In this document: piece by piece, positions 33,901 through 42,741 of the stretch | Position numbering within the stretch: the stretch's first letter is position 1 | Layout of the letters: every line of letters begins with the position of its first letter | Notes under the pieces: generated by a model | Told to the model about the DNA's origin: nothing | What the model saw: the letters and a program-made list of their open reading frames with translations, nothing else | Database searches by the model: none | Translations under genes and position numbers: made by a program | Source: Mycobacterium sp. URHB0044 | Lineage (GTDB): Bacteria > Actinomycetota > Actinomycetes > Mycobacteriales > Mycobacteriaceae | Direction of reading: 5' to 3' | Length of the DNA stretch: 64,000 nt | Assembly (NCBI RefSeq): GCF_000620625.1 | Contig: NZ_JIAW01000025.1 | Location: forward strand, 44,201 to 108,200

Positions 33901-33958
33901 CGAGCAGACGCAAATGTCCGGAAAACTCCCTGAATCAGGGGACATTTGCGTCTGCTCG
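33901..33958. repeat. 19-bp perfect inverted repeat in a divergent intergenic region
   Basis: CGAGCAGACGCAAATGTCC (33901-33919) pairs perfectly with 33940-33958, around a 20-base loop. It looks like an intrinsic terminator or REP-like element but lies between two divergent genes, so it cannot end either of them. Its outer arms match the small palindrome at 20443-20459. Confidence 0.75.
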
Positions 33959-34002
33959 ACAGAAGGGTCCCTTGACTCAGCCGATCGATGCTGACAACAT
34001 CC

Positions 34003-34016
34003 TGATCAATCGATCA
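34003..34016. promoter_or_regulatory. GATC palindrome operator 2 (TGATCAATCGATCA)
   Basis: Thirteen of 14 positions match operators 1 and 3. It lies 27 bases before the ATG of the mycofactocin-type SDR gene, where a repressor would cover the promoter. Confidence 0.72.
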
Positions 34017-34042
34017 GTACGTATGTCAGTAAGGTGGAAATG

Positions 34043-34882
34043 ATGAGTGGTCGCGTAGAGGGCAAGGTCGCGTTCGTCACCGGCGCGGCGCGAGGGCAGG
34101 GCCGCAGCCATGCGCTGCGACTCGCGCAGGAAGGCGCCGACATCATCGCGATCGACGTCTGCGGCCCGATCAGCAGCAACACCGTGATCCCAGCGTCCAC
34201 GCCAGACGATCTCGCGGAGACCGCGGACCTGGTCAAGGGACTGAATCGTCGCATCGTCACCGCACAGGTCGACGTCCGCGACTACGACGGCCTGAAGGCT
34301 TCCGTGGACAGCGGTGTCGAACAGCTTGGGCGACTGGACATCATCATCGCCAACGCAGGCATCGGGAACGGCGGCCTGACGCTGGACAAGACCAGCGAGC
34401 AGGACTGGAACGACATGATCGACGTCAACCTGTCCGGCGTCTGGAAGACGGTGAAGGCCGGTGTCCCGCACCTCCTGTCCGGTGGCCGTGGCGGCTCGAT
34501 CGTGCTGACCAGTTCGGTGGGCGGGCTGAAGCCCTATGCGCACACCGGTCACTACATCGCCGCCAAGCACGGCGTGGTCGGGCTGATGCGCACGTTCGCC
34601 GTCGAACTGGGCGAGCATTCGATTCGGGTCAACTCCGTGCATCCCACCAACGTGAACACTCCGATGTTCATGAACGAGGGCACGATGAAGTTGTTCCGCC
34701 CCGACCTCGAAATCCCAGGCCCAGACGACATGGCCGTCGTCGCCAAGATGATGCACGTGCTGCCCGTCGGGTGGGTCGAGCCACAGGACATCAGCAACGC
34801 CGTGCTGTTCCTGGCCTCCGACGAGTCCCGTTACGTCACCGGTCTGCCCATGACCATCGACGCCGGAAGCATGCTCAAGTAG
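34043..34882 (+). CDS. Mycofactocin-coupled SDR family oxidoreductase
   Basis: 279 residues from ATG 34043, with AAGGTGG 5 bases upstream. The signature GAARGQGRSHALRLAQEGADIIAIDVC with a long loop before LVKGLNR is diagnostic of the mycofactocin-dependent SDR subfamily (TIGR03971 type), in which NAD stays bound and electrons leave through the mycofactocin redox peptide. IANAGI, a serine in LTSSVGG, YIAAK and RYVTGLPMTIDAG complete the fold. It probably oxidises an alcohol made by the P450 encoded at 35876. It shares the GATC operator with that operon. Confidence 0.9.
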   Translation: MSGRVEGKVAFVTGAARGQGRSHALRLAQEGADIIAIDVCGPISSNTVIPASTPDDLAETADLVKGLNRRIVTAQVDVRDYDGLKASVDSGVEQLGRLDIIIANAGIGNGGLTLDKTSEQDWNDMIDVNLSGVWKTVKAGVPHLLSGGRGGSIVLTSSVGGLKPYAHTGHYIAAKHGVVGLMRTFAVELGEHSIRVNSVHPTNVNTPMFMNEGTMKLFRPDLEIPGPDDMAVVAKMMHVLPVGWVEPQDISNAVLFLASDESRYVTGLPMTIDAGSMLK

Positions 34883-34894
34883 GTCGAGCTGGAG

Positions 34895-35494
34895 TCACCG
34901 AATACGGCCCGACGACGCAGTCGGGCCGTATTCGGCGAAGAAGCGGTCGAAGAAGGCCCGCATCTGGTCGTGGCCGTCCGTGACGCCGATGGCGATCTCG
35001 TTGCACATGCTGCGCGCCATCTGAGCCACCAACATCGAGATCACCACCGGCGGATACTCGTCCAAGTCGACCCCGTGTGCGCGCAGAGCGACGGTGGCTG
35101 CAGCCGTTTCGATGTCGCGGGCGCGCTCGGCAAAGGCCTTCAGTTCGGCGCCAATCACCTTGCGGTGGTTGGCCAATGCCATGAACTCCGTGTTCAGTCC
35201 GGTGCGCCGGGGATCCGTGTTGATCTGCCATAGCGTCCGCAGCGGATCGTCGGCCGTCAGCGCTTGGCGCATCTCGTTCAGCGAGACTTCGGCGCCGGCG
35301 CGCAACACCGCGAGGAAGAGTTCGTCCATGGTGTCGAAGTAGTAGTAGACCAACGCGGGCTTCACTCCCGCGAGGGCGGCTACCCGCCTCGACGTCGCGG
35401 CGGCATACCCCTCGTCGCGCATGATTTGAGCAGTTGCCTCCATCAGACGAAGGCGAGCTCCAGCGTCCTTGTCCTTGCTCTTGGCGACAGTCAT
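34895..35494 (-). CDS. TetR-family transcriptional regulator (GATC operator)
   Basis: 199 residues from ATG 35494 with GGAGAG upstream. The helix-turn-helix reads ATAQIMRDEGYAAATSRRVAALAGVKPALVYYYFDTMDELFLAVL. It lies between the mycofactocin SDR (convergent) and the ferredoxin-P450-dehydrogenase operon (divergent). The three GATC palindromes surrounding it are its likely binding sites. The 745-residue reading of this frame that continues across the P450 gene is antisense to that gene and was not accepted. Confidence 0.9.
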   Translation of the reverse strand: MTVAKSKDKDAGARLRLMEATAQIMRDEGYAAATSRRVAALAGVKPALVYYYFDTMDELFLAVLRAGAEVSLNEMRQALTADDPLRTLWQINTDPRRTGLNTEFMALANHRKVIGAELKAFAERARDIETAAATVALRAHGVDLDEYPPVVISMLVAQMARSMCNEIAIGVTDGHDQMRAFFDRFFAEYGPTASSGRIR

Positions 35495-35601
35495 CTCAAA
35501 TCTCTCCACGATCTTGGCCTCCGAGAAGCATATACGGCATTGCCGCATTCGACCTTGACCACTTCGTCGCAAGCGTGATATCCATGACCCAATGCACAAT
35601 T

Positions 35602-35615
35602 TGATCGATCGATCA
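35602..35615. promoter_or_regulatory. GATC palindrome operator 3 (TGATCGATCGATCA)
   Basis: Perfect palindrome identical to operator 1, 22 bases before the ferredoxin ATG. A second partial symmetry (CGGCA-T-TGCCG, 35535-35545) lies nearer the TetR start. Confidence 0.75.
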
Positions 35616-35636
35616 GTTTTTGGAGAGGTGGTGCCA

Positions 35637-35879
35637 ATGTCTGCGCCGCAGCGACGCGTCCGCGTCGACCCTCGGCTGTGCGAGGGGCACGCACTCTGCA
35701 TGGACCTCGCCCCCGAGGTATTCGAACTCTCCGACGACGACGTCGCCACCTGCGAAGCGGAGCCAGCAGACGCGTTGTGGGACAGGGTGACCGCCGCCGT
35801 GGATGCCTGCCCGCGCGGAGCGATAACCGTCGAATTGGCGCAGTACTCATCAGCCCAGAACAGGACCTCGACAACATGA
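35637..35879 (+). CDS. 3Fe-4S ferredoxin, P450 partner
   Basis: 80 residues from ATG 35637 with GGAGAGGTGG upstream. The cluster ligands are CEGHALC and, further on, DACPRGAI. The histidine between the first two cysteines replaces the fourth cysteine of a 4Fe-4S site, a known variant among mycobacterial P450-linked ferredoxins. It carries electrons to the P450 encoded directly downstream. Its stop overlaps the P450 start (ATGA). No ferredoxin reductase gene is nearby. Confidence 0.9.
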   Translation: MSAPQRRVRVDPRLCEGHALCMDLAPEVFELSDDDVATCEAEPADALWDRVTAAVDACPRGAITVELAQYSSAQNRTSTT

Positions 35880-37174
35880 CCGATCTCGCAGCAGCGGACT
35901 ACTTCACCGACGCGGCCATCGCCCAGGATCCGTACGACTACTACGAATATCTGCGGAGCAAGGGTCCCGTCTATCAGGAACCACACCACGGCGTCGTGGC
36001 GGTCACCGGTTACGCAGAGGTCATGGCGGCGTTCAAGGACGTGGACTCCTTCTCCGCGGTCAATGCGATCGGCGGCCCCTTCCCCCCGTTGCCGTTCGAA
36101 CCCGCGGGCGACGACATCACCGAGCAGATCGAAGCGCATCGGCACGAGTTTCCGATCTTCGAGCACATGGTCGTCATGGACCCGCCCGCACACGAGCGGG
36201 CACGGTCGCTGTTGAGCAAGCTGCTGACACCGCGGCGGCTCAAGGAAAACGAAGACTTCATGTGGCAGCTCGTCGACACCCAACTCGACGAGTTCATCGA
36301 GAACGGCAAGTGCGAGTTCCTGTCCGAGTACGCCCGACCGTTCGCCACCCTCGCCATCACCGACCTGCTCGGTGTGCCCGAGGAGGACCGGGCCGAGTTC
36401 CGCCGTGCCCTCGGGGCGGAGAAGCCGGCAGGCAACCGGGTCGGCGCGCTCGACGGCGAACCCGTTGGCCTGAATCCCCTCGAATACCTCGACGACAAGT
36501 TCAGCGGCTACATCGCCGAGCGACGTCGTGAACCGCGCGGTGACGTGCTGAGCGGAATGGCCACCGCGACATACCCCGACGGCTCCACCCCGGAGGTCAT
36601 GGAGGTGACCAAGCCCGCCACCTTCCTGTTCGCCGCCGGCCAGGAGACCGTCACGAAGCTCTTGAGCGCCGTGGTGCAAACCCTGGGTGATCGGCCGGAG
36701 TTCCAAAAGCTGCTCCGCGACAACCGTGACCTGATACCGGCGTTCATCGAAGAGGCCCTGCGCATACAGAGCCCCACGAAGGTCGACTTCCGCCTGGCGC
36801 GCAAGACAACCACGCTGGCCGGTGTCCACATCCCCGCGGGCACCGTCCTGATGCTGTGCCTCGGTGCGGCGAACCGCGACCCGCGGAAGTTCGACAACCC
36901 CCACGAGTTCCAGCTGGATCGCAAGAACGTCCGCGAGCACATCACCTTTGGCCGCGGCATCCACACCTGCGCCGGCGCGCCCCTGGCCCGTGTCGAAGGC
37001 CGCATCACCGTGCACCGGCTGCTGGACCGGATGAGGGACATCACCATCAGCGAAGCCGACCACGGCTCCATCGATCAGCGCCGGTACGCCTACGAGCCAA
37101 CGTTTCTGCTGCGCGGACTCACCGAACTGCACATCGAGTTCACCGCCGTGCCGTCGGCTGGAAGTTCACAGTGA
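35876..37174 (+). CDS. Cytochrome P450
   Basis: 432 residues. It has the I-helix oxygen groove FLFAAGQETVTKLL, the ExxR motif in FIEEALRIQSP and the haem loop FGRGIHTCAGAPLARVEGR with the thiolate cysteine. PPAHERARSLLSKLLTPRRL is the usual C-helix region. It is a soluble bacterial class I P450, supplied by the preceding ferredoxin. Neighbours (aldehyde dehydrogenase, mycofactocin SDR) suggest hydroxylation of an alkyl, terpene or aromatic substrate followed by stepwise oxidation. The CYP family number cannot be given by eye. Confidence 0.92.
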   Translation: MTDLAAADYFTDAAIAQDPYDYYEYLRSKGPVYQEPHHGVVAVTGYAEVMAAFKDVDSFSAVNAIGGPFPPLPFEPAGDDITEQIEAHRHEFPIFEHMVVMDPPAHERARSLLSKLLTPRRLKENEDFMWQLVDTQLDEFIENGKCEFLSEYARPFATLAITDLLGVPEEDRAEFRRALGAEKPAGNRVGALDGEPVGLNPLEYLDDKFSGYIAERRREPRGDVLSGMATATYPDGSTPEVMEVTKPATFLFAAGQETVTKLLSAVVQTLGDRPEFQKLLRDNRDLIPAFIEEALRIQSPTKVDFRLARKTTTLAGVHIPAGTVLMLCLGAANRDPRKFDNPHEFQLDRKNVREHITFGRGIHTCAGAPLARVEGRITVHRLLDRMRDITISEADHGSIDQRRYAYEPTFLLRGLTELHIEFTAVPSAGSSQ

Positions 37175-38625
37175 CGGTCCAAGACCTCCTGGACGACATC
37201 CGGAAGCGGCCCGGGACGGGTGACGTCATACCGATCATCAATCCCGTGACGGAAGAACAGATCACGGAGTTCACCGACTGCGGTGCCGAAGCGGTCGACG
37301 ACGCCGTGGCACGCGCCAAGGCGGCCTTCGAAGCGGGTGTGTGGTCCGAGCTGCCGGGACGCGCACGGGCCAAGATCATGTGGCGCATCGCCGATCTGAT
37401 CGACGAACACGCCGAGGAACTGGCCCAGCTCGACGCCCTCAACACCGGCATGCCGTTGATGCAGGCGCGGCTAGGCCTACCCAACTGCGCCGAGTTCTTC
37501 CGCTACCACGCGGGTTGGTGCTCCAAGATCAGCGGCAACGCCTACGACGTAAAGACCGCGGGCATTGCGTCGGATGCCTGGGTCGACATGCACACCTACA
37601 CGCTCAAGGAGCCCTACGGCGTCGTCGGCCTGATCTTCCCGTGGAACGGGCCGATCTTCAACGCGTGCGCCAAGCTCGCTCCCGCACTGGCGGCCGGCTG
37701 CAGCACGATCGTGAAACCCGCTGAGGAGACACCGCTCTCGGCCCTGTTGCTGACCCGGCTGATCGCCGAAGCCGGAGTGCCCGACGGCGTCGTCAATCTC
37801 GTCACCGGCTACGGGCACACCGCAGGCGCGGCGATCACCGCACATCCCGACGTCGAGAAGGTCGCCTTCACCGGCTCGACAGAGATCGGCAAGGAGATCG
37901 TCCGGGCATCTGCGGGCAACCTGAAGAAGGTCGCCCTCGAGCTGGGCGGCAAGTCCCCTGTGCTGATCTACGACGACGCCGACTTGAAGAAGGCCATCTT
38001 CATGGCAGCGATGGGCATCTTCGTGCACTCCGGCCAGGGATGTGTGTGTGGCTCGCGAATCTTCGTCCAGCGCGGGGTCTACGACCACGTGGTCGAGGGC
38101 GTCGCACGCGTGGCCAATAACATGAAACTGGGCGGGCCCGACGAAGAGGGCTGCGCGAGTGGGCCACTCATCAGCGCCAAACAGCTCGCCCGCGTCATGG
38201 GATACATCGACGAGGGCCGCTCCGAGGGCGTCGAGGTCGTCACCGGCGGACACCGGTTGGACCGCAAGGGCTACTTCGTGCACCCGACGGTGCTCACCGA
38301 CGTCGATCCCAAAATGCGGCTGTACCGGGAGGAGATCTTCGGGCCCGTGGTGTCGATCCTGCCGTTCGACGACGACGACCAAGCCGTCGCGATGGCCAAC
38401 GACAGCTCATATGGATTGGCCGCCACGGCGTGGACCAACGATCTCAGCCGTGCACATCGGCTCGGCAAGCGACTCCAGGCGGGGACCGTCTCGATCAACT
38501 GCCAGTTGGTGTTCGACCACGCCGTGCCCTTCGGCGGCTACAAGCAGTCCGGCTGGGGCTACGAGCACGGGCAAGAGGGCATCGAGGCCTACCTGAAGAC
38601 CAAGGCGGTCTGGGCCCAGCTCTGA
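37171..38625 (+). CDS. Aldehyde dehydrogenase family protein
   Basis: 484 residues from GTG 37171, overlapping the P450 stop (GTGA). FPWNGPIFNACAKLAPALAAG, FTGSTEIGKEIVRASAG, then ALELGGKSPVLIYDDADL (general base) and SGQGCVCGSRIFV (catalytic cysteine) are in order, and the C-terminus FGGYKQSGWGYEHGQEGIEAYLKTKAVWAQL is typical of betaine/phenylacetaldehyde-type enzymes. It oxidises the aldehyde from the P450/SDR pair to an acid. Its paralogue is the enzyme at 41287-42741 in the second P450 cluster. Confidence 0.9.
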   Translation: MTVQDLLDDIRKRPGTGDVIPIINPVTEEQITEFTDCGAEAVDDAVARAKAAFEAGVWSELPGRARAKIMWRIADLIDEHAEELAQLDALNTGMPLMQARLGLPNCAEFFRYHAGWCSKISGNAYDVKTAGIASDAWVDMHTYTLKEPYGVVGLIFPWNGPIFNACAKLAPALAAGCSTIVKPAEETPLSALLLTRLIAEAGVPDGVVNLVTGYGHTAGAAITAHPDVEKVAFTGSTEIGKEIVRASAGNLKKVALELGGKSPVLIYDDADLKKAIFMAAMGIFVHSGQGCVCGSRIFVQRGVYDHVVEGVARVANNMKLGGPDEEGCASGPLISAKQLARVMGYIDEGRSEGVEVVTGGHRLDRKGYFVHPTVLTDVDPKMRLYREEIFGPVVSILPFDDDDQAVAMANDSSYGLAATAWTNDLSRAHRLGKRLQAGTVSINCQLVFDHAVPFGGYKQSGWGYEHGQEGIEAYLKTKAVWAQL

Positions 38626-38665
38626 CACCGCCGCTCTGCGTCCACTTCACCGATGGGAATGGTAA

Positions 38666-39151
38666 ATGAGCCGATTGGCTAGGCTTTTCGTGTCCGGAGC
38701 AAGCGCGGCGCTCGCCGTCATGGCGACGGCGTTCGCTCCCCCAGCAAGCGCCGCAATGCACATCGGCAACTACGAAGTGCTCACCGACCGGTGGAATGAC
38801 CACTCGTTCATCTGGTCGGTGAAGCACTCCTGCGGTGCTCCCGATTGCGGTACCTGGCTGCAGGACCCGGTCGTCGCTCCAGCAACCGACACCATGAACG
38901 TGCAAGCCATCCCACGACCGTTGAAGAGCCAGGCCTTTCAGCAGTCGGCGTTCTTCGCCAACGGCCAGTACACGCTGACGGTCGACGTGCCCGACGGCGT
39001 GCGGTGCATCGGCTACAACCTGCCGTCGCACGACGTGTACACCTGGGACGCCGTGTCATTGGCTGGGACGATCGTCACCACCTACGACGCGGGCTGCTAC
39101 GGCGCGCCCGGTGGCACCGATACGTATGCGTTTGCGTTGCGTCGCTTCTGA
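38666..39151 (+). CDS. Small secreted mycobacterial protein
   Basis: 161 residues. It has a signal peptide (LARLFVSGASAALAVMATAFAPPASAAM) with cleavage near ASA. The mature part has four cysteines (HSCGAPDCG, VRCIGYN, AGCYG), likely two disulfides, and is beta-rich. I do not recognise a domain. It follows the aldehyde dehydrogenase by 40 bases and could be read from the same transcript. Similar small secreted proteins are common in mycobacteria. Confidence 0.75.
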   Translation: MSRLARLFVSGASAALAVMATAFAPPASAAMHIGNYEVLTDRWNDHSFIWSVKHSCGAPDCGTWLQDPVVAPATDTMNVQAIPRPLKSQAFQQSAFFANGQYTLTVDVPDGVRCIGYNLPSHDVYTWDAVSLAGTIVTTYDAGCYGAPGGTDTYAFALRRF

Positions 39152-39168
39152 GAACCGACGGACCAGCG

Positions 39169-40080
39169 CTAACCCGCCGCGAAGGCCCGACGCAGCACGG
39201 AGTGCTGGCTGGCGATGAACTCTCGCGCAATCGCCGTCTTCGGCGCCACCGCATCGAAGCCGTGGAATGCGCCTTCGACGACCTCCAATTCACATGGCAC
39301 ACCGGCCGCTCGCAATCGCCGTGCGTACGCCACGGCTTCGTCGTGCAGGACGTCCAACGTCCCCACGCCGATCCACGCCGGTGGAAGTCCGCTCAGGTCC
39401 TCCCGCCGCGCCGGTACGGCGACGTTCGGGTCTGCCGCGCCGAGGTATGCCCGCCAACCCAGTCGATTGCTGGTGTCGTTCCACATCCGCCGACTCCGCC
39501 TGGCGGGATCTGGCCGCTGAGCGGTGCGGTCATCGAGCATCGGATATGCCAGTACTTGTGCTGCCAGGGTGATTTCGGATCGGTCGCGAGTTAGTTGGGC
39601 GAGCGCCGCGGCCAGGCCTCCGCCAGCACTGGCCCCCGCGACGGCGATCCGCGTCGGGTCGACCGCGGCTTGTCCCGCCAGCCACGCCAGCGCGTCGTAA
39701 CAGTCGTGCAGCGGGGTGGGGTATGGGTACGCCGGCGCCAGCCGGTAGTCCACCGCAGCGACGGTGACACCTAGGTCGCGGGCGAGCCGAGCACAGAGGA
39801 CGTCGTCCATGCCCGCGTGGCCGAGGACGTAGCCGCCACCATGGATCCAGAGCAGCGCGGGGCCGACCTGAGCTCGGACACCCCGCGGTCGGTGGACGCG
39901 GACGTCGACCCCCGACGGCAAGGTCACGACCTCGACGCCGTTCCCACGGCCGGACTTGCGCGGCGTCGGCAACGCTCGAAACAGCTTGACCGTCAGGGGT
40001 GTAACGGCCGTGCGCGGCAGAACCCGCGCGATGCGACGCAGTTCGGGGTGGAACGGGTTGGTGCCGCCGCGGAGGATCAC
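39169..40080 (-). CDS. Alpha/beta hydrolase, HSL-type esterase/lipase
   Basis: 303 residues from GTG 40080, overlapping the P450 stop (GTGA). The oxyanion motif is LWIHGGGYVLG, the nucleophile serine lies in VAGASAGGGLAAAL, the acid follows in IGVGTLDVLHDEAVAY and the histidine in GAFHGFDAV. These are the features of hormone-sensitive-lipase family esterases (LipN/LipU-like in mycobacteria). It is the last gene of the reverse operon 45209-39169. It may release the alcohol entering the pathway, or hydrolyse the final ester or lactone. Confidence 0.88.
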   Translation of the reverse strand: MILRGGTNPFHPELRRIARVLPRTAVTPLTVKLFRALPTPRKSGRGNGVEVVTLPSGVDVRVHRPRGVRAQVGPALLWIHGGGYVLGHAGMDDVLCARLARDLGVTVAAVDYRLAPAYPYPTPLHDCYDALAWLAGQAAVDPTRIAVAGASAGGGLAAALAQLTRDRSEITLAAQVLAYPMLDDRTAQRPDPARRSRRMWNDTSNRLGWRAYLGAADPNVAVPARREDLSGLPPAWIGVGTLDVLHDEAVAYARRLRAAGVPCELEVVEGAFHGFDAVAPKTAIAREFIASQHSVLRRAFAAG

Positions 40081-41276
40081 GGCAACAGGATTCGCAGCTC
40101 TTCCCAGCCGCGCACGGTCGACGTCGGGGCGAGGCGTGCGGTGTCGTAGTCGATGCCCCATTCGGGCCAGCGGTTGAGCAGTTCGTCGAGCGCGACGCGG
40201 CCCTCCAGCCTGGCCAGGTTCGCGCCGAGGCAGTAGTGCATGCCCTTGCCGAACGTGAGATGGCTGTTGGTGCGGTGGATGTCGAACGTGTCGGGGTTCG
40301 GGAAGCGCCGCGGGTCGCGGTTTGCCGCACCGAACAGCAGCAGCATCGCGCTGCCCGCGGGCACCGTCTGACCGTAGGCCTCGAAGTCGCGTGCCATCCA
40401 CCGGGCGACGTGCGGCCCGGTCGGCTCGAACCGCAGCGTCTCGTCGATCGCCGGAATGAGGAGTGAGCGGTCCTGCTCCACCTCGCGGCGCTGGTCGGGA
40501 TGTTCGGCGAGCACCTTCGCCAACCAGCCGATGAGCCGGCCGGTGGTCTCGTTGCCCGCGCCGGCTACCACCTGGGTGTAGTGCAGCACTTCCTTGCGGG
40601 TGAGCTTGCGCGTGACGCCGTGCTCGTCCTCGAACTCGACGTTCAGCAGCGCGGTCATCAGGTCGTCGGACGGGTTGTTGGCGCGCCACTCGACGTACTC
40701 GGCGTACATCCGCCCGTCGGCGATCTTGTCGGCGTTGGCGACCTTCATCGGTGCGCCCGGCTTGGTGCGCAGGTTGGCGTCGTTGGCGTCGCGGAACTCG
40801 GTCTGGGCCGACTCCGGAATGCCAAGCAGCATGCCGATCACCCGCATCGGCATCATCGCGGCGAGCTCGGCCACGATGTCGAACCCGTCGGACCCGACGT
40901 GCGGGTCGAGGCAGCGCACGCAGTACTGCCGGATCTGGTCTTCGATCGCCGCCATCCGCCGCGGTGTGAACACTCGAGACATCAAGCCGCGCAGCATCGT
41001 GTGCAGCGGCGGGTCCTCGAACATCATCACGCCCGGCGGCATGTCGAACTTCGACTGCACCAGTTCGAGGATGTCGCTTCGCCGGTTGGAGAACGTCTCC
41101 CAGTTGCTCAGCGCCTTGTCGACGTCGGCGTGCCGGGACAGCGCCCAGAAGTCGTATCGCTCGTTGTAGTAGAGCGGCGCCTCCTCGACCAGGCGGGCGT
41201 AGACGGGGTACGGGTCACCGACGATACCGATGTCGTAGGGGTCGTAGTAGACGTCGGTGGCGGCCGTCGTGTTCAT
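40077..41276 (-). CDS. Cytochrome P450
   Basis: 399 residues. Motifs: VVAGAGNETTGRLIGW (I-helix), IDETLRFEPTG (ExxR) and FGKGMHYCLGANLARLEGRVAL (haem loop with cysteine). The length fits soluble bacterial P450s. It lies 10 bases after the aldehyde dehydrogenase and overlaps the esterase by GTGA. Unlike the P450 at 35876, it has no ferredoxin gene beside it and must borrow electrons from elsewhere. Probable hydroxylase of the operon substrate. Confidence 0.92.
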   Translation of the reverse strand: MNTTAATDVYYDPYDIGIVGDPYPVYARLVEEAPLYYNERYDFWALSRHADVDKALSNWETFSNRRSDILELVQSKFDMPPGVMMFEDPPLHTMLRGLMSRVFTPRRMAAIEDQIRQYCVRCLDPHVGSDGFDIVAELAAMMPMRVIGMLLGIPESAQTEFRDANDANLRTKPGAPMKVANADKIADGRMYAEYVEWRANNPSDDLMTALLNVEFEDEHGVTRKLTRKEVLHYTQVVAGAGNETTGRLIGWLAKVLAEHPDQRREVEQDRSLLIPAIDETLRFEPTGPHVARWMARDFEAYGQTVPAGSAMLLLFGAANRDPRRFPNPDTFDIHRTNSHLTFGKGMHYCLGANLARLEGRVALDELLNRWPEWGIDYDTARLAPTSTVRGWEELRILLP

Positions 41277-41286
41277 CGGGCTCCCG

Positions 41287-42741
41287 TCAGCTCATTCCGA
41301 TGCGAATGTTCTTGACTTGCATGAACTCGTGCAACCCGTCGACGCCGCCGGTGCGGCCGAATCCGCTCTGCTTGTAGCCACCGTACGGTCCTTGCGGCGA
41401 GATGATGCTGAGTTGGTTGATCCACACCGATCCCGACTCCAGTTGCCGCGCGAACCGGTGGGCCCTGGTGAGGTCGCGGGTCTGCACGAACGCGTTCAGG
41501 CCGTAGGGGGTGTCGTTGGCGATCCGCAACGCCTCGGCGTCGTCGCGGAATCTGATGAGAGAGACGACGGGACCGAACGTTTCGGTCTGCGCGAGCAGGG
41601 ATGAGTTGTCGACGCCGCCGAACACCGTCGGCTCGATGTAGTAACCGGCCGCGAGCTCGCCGCCGATCCGCTTGCCGCCGAGGAGCAGTTCGCCGGACTT
41701 CTGCGCAACGGCGTCGTCGATGACGCCGACGATCCGGTCGGCGGACGCCTCGGTGATGACGGGGCCGAAGAAGACGCTGGGGTCAAGCGGGTCACCGACT
41801 TTGGCCGATCCGACGGCCGCGAGGAACTTCTCGGTGAACGCGTCGTACACCGACTCGTGCACCAGCACGCGGCTGGCGCACGCACAGCTCTGACCAGACT
41901 GCATCAGCGGTCCCTGATGGGCCGCCATTCCCGCCGCCATGTCGAGGTCCGCGTCCTCGAAGACGACGTTGGCCGACTTGCCGCCCAGTTCTGCCACCAC
42001 CGGCGTCAAGTTGACCGCAGCCGTCGCGAGCACGCGCCGTGCGGTGACATCGCCACCGGTGAAGTGGACCTTGCGGATGCCCGGATGGCGGACGAGTGCC
42101 TCACCGCCTTCGGCGCCGGCCGGAACGACGTTGACCAGTCCGGCCGGCAGACCCGCCTCGAGGCACAGTTCCCCGAACCGCAACGCGGCCAACGACGCCA
42201 ACTCCGACGGCTTCAGGACCACGGCGTTGCCCGCGGCGAGCGCGGGAGCCACACACGACGCGGTGACGGCCAGTGCGCCGTTCCACGGCGTGATGACACC
42301 GACCACCCCGTAGGGTTCACGCTCGATCAGGTTCACGTCGAACGAGCCGTTGACCGGCGAACTAGTGCCGTGCGGCTTGTCGACGTAGCCGGCGAAGTGA
42401 CGCAAGAACCATTCGAGCATGTGCGCGGTGCCGGCGAAGGAGATCGGCACCGCATAGTCGTGCACGTTGAGCACGGCGAGTTCGTCGAGGTGGTCGTGCA
42501 CCACGTCGGCCAGGTCGATCAGCATGTCGCGGCGGCGATCCACCGTCAACGCCATCCACGCGCGATGCGCTTCCCACGCGGACGCGACCGCACGGTCAAT
42601 CTCCGCCGAACCCGCAAGCGGGACCGTCACATTGGGCTGCCCGGTCGCAGGGTAGATGTGCTCGTGGCTTCCGCCCGAGGCGCTGGTGATCAGGTCTCCC
42701 CCGATCAGCAGGCCAGCGGCCAACGACACCGCGGTGCTCAC
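41287..42741 (-). CDS. Aldehyde dehydrogenase family protein
   Basis: 484 residues from GTG 42741, which overlaps the CMD gene stop (GTGA). Motifs in order: ITPWNGALAVTASCVAPALAAG, FTGGDVTARRVLATAA, VAELGGKSANVVFEDADL, SGQSCACASRVLV (catalytic cysteine) and GGYKQSGFGRTGGVDGLHEFMQVKNI. Close in plan to the aldehyde dehydrogenase at 37171. It oxidises an aldehyde to a carboxylic acid within the second P450 operon. Confidence 0.9.
   Translation of the reverse strand: MSTAVSLAAGLLIGGDLITSASGGSHEHIYPATGQPNVTVPLAGSAEIDRAVASAWEAHRAWMALTVDRRRDMLIDLADVVHDHLDELAVLNVHDYAVPISFAGTAHMLEWFLRHFAGYVDKPHGTSSPVNGSFDVNLIEREPYGVVGVITPWNGALAVTASCVAPALAAGNAVVLKPSELASLAALRFGELCLEAGLPAGLVNVVPAGAEGGEALVRHPGIRKVHFTGGDVTARRVLATAAVNLTPVVAELGGKSANVVFEDADLDMAAGMAAHQGPLMQSGQSCACASRVLVHESVYDAFTEKFLAAVGSAKVGDPLDPSVFFGPVITEASADRIVGVIDDAVAQKSGELLLGGKRIGGELAAGYYIEPTVFGGVDNSSLLAQTETFGPVVSLIRFRDDAEALRIANDTPYGLNAFVQTRDLTRAHRFARQLESGSVWINQLSIISPQGPYGGYKQSGFGRTGGVDGLHEFMQVKNIRIGMS

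Noticed and set aside
35535..35545. CGGCA-T-TGCCG between TetR and ferredoxin as a further operator
   Set aside because: Short arms and no second copy; the GATC palindrome nearby is the stronger candidate.
34895..37132. A 745-codon reverse-strand open frame across the ferredoxin and P450 genes
   Set aside because: Only the part below 35494 has TetR motifs. The rest is antisense to the ferredoxin and P450 genes with intact motifs and has the composition of a GC-rich shadow.
36856..37170. N-terminal extension of the aldehyde dehydrogenase into the P450 gene
   Set aside because: Arginine/proline-rich translation in the frame of the P450 C-terminus; GTG 37171 gives the normal start.
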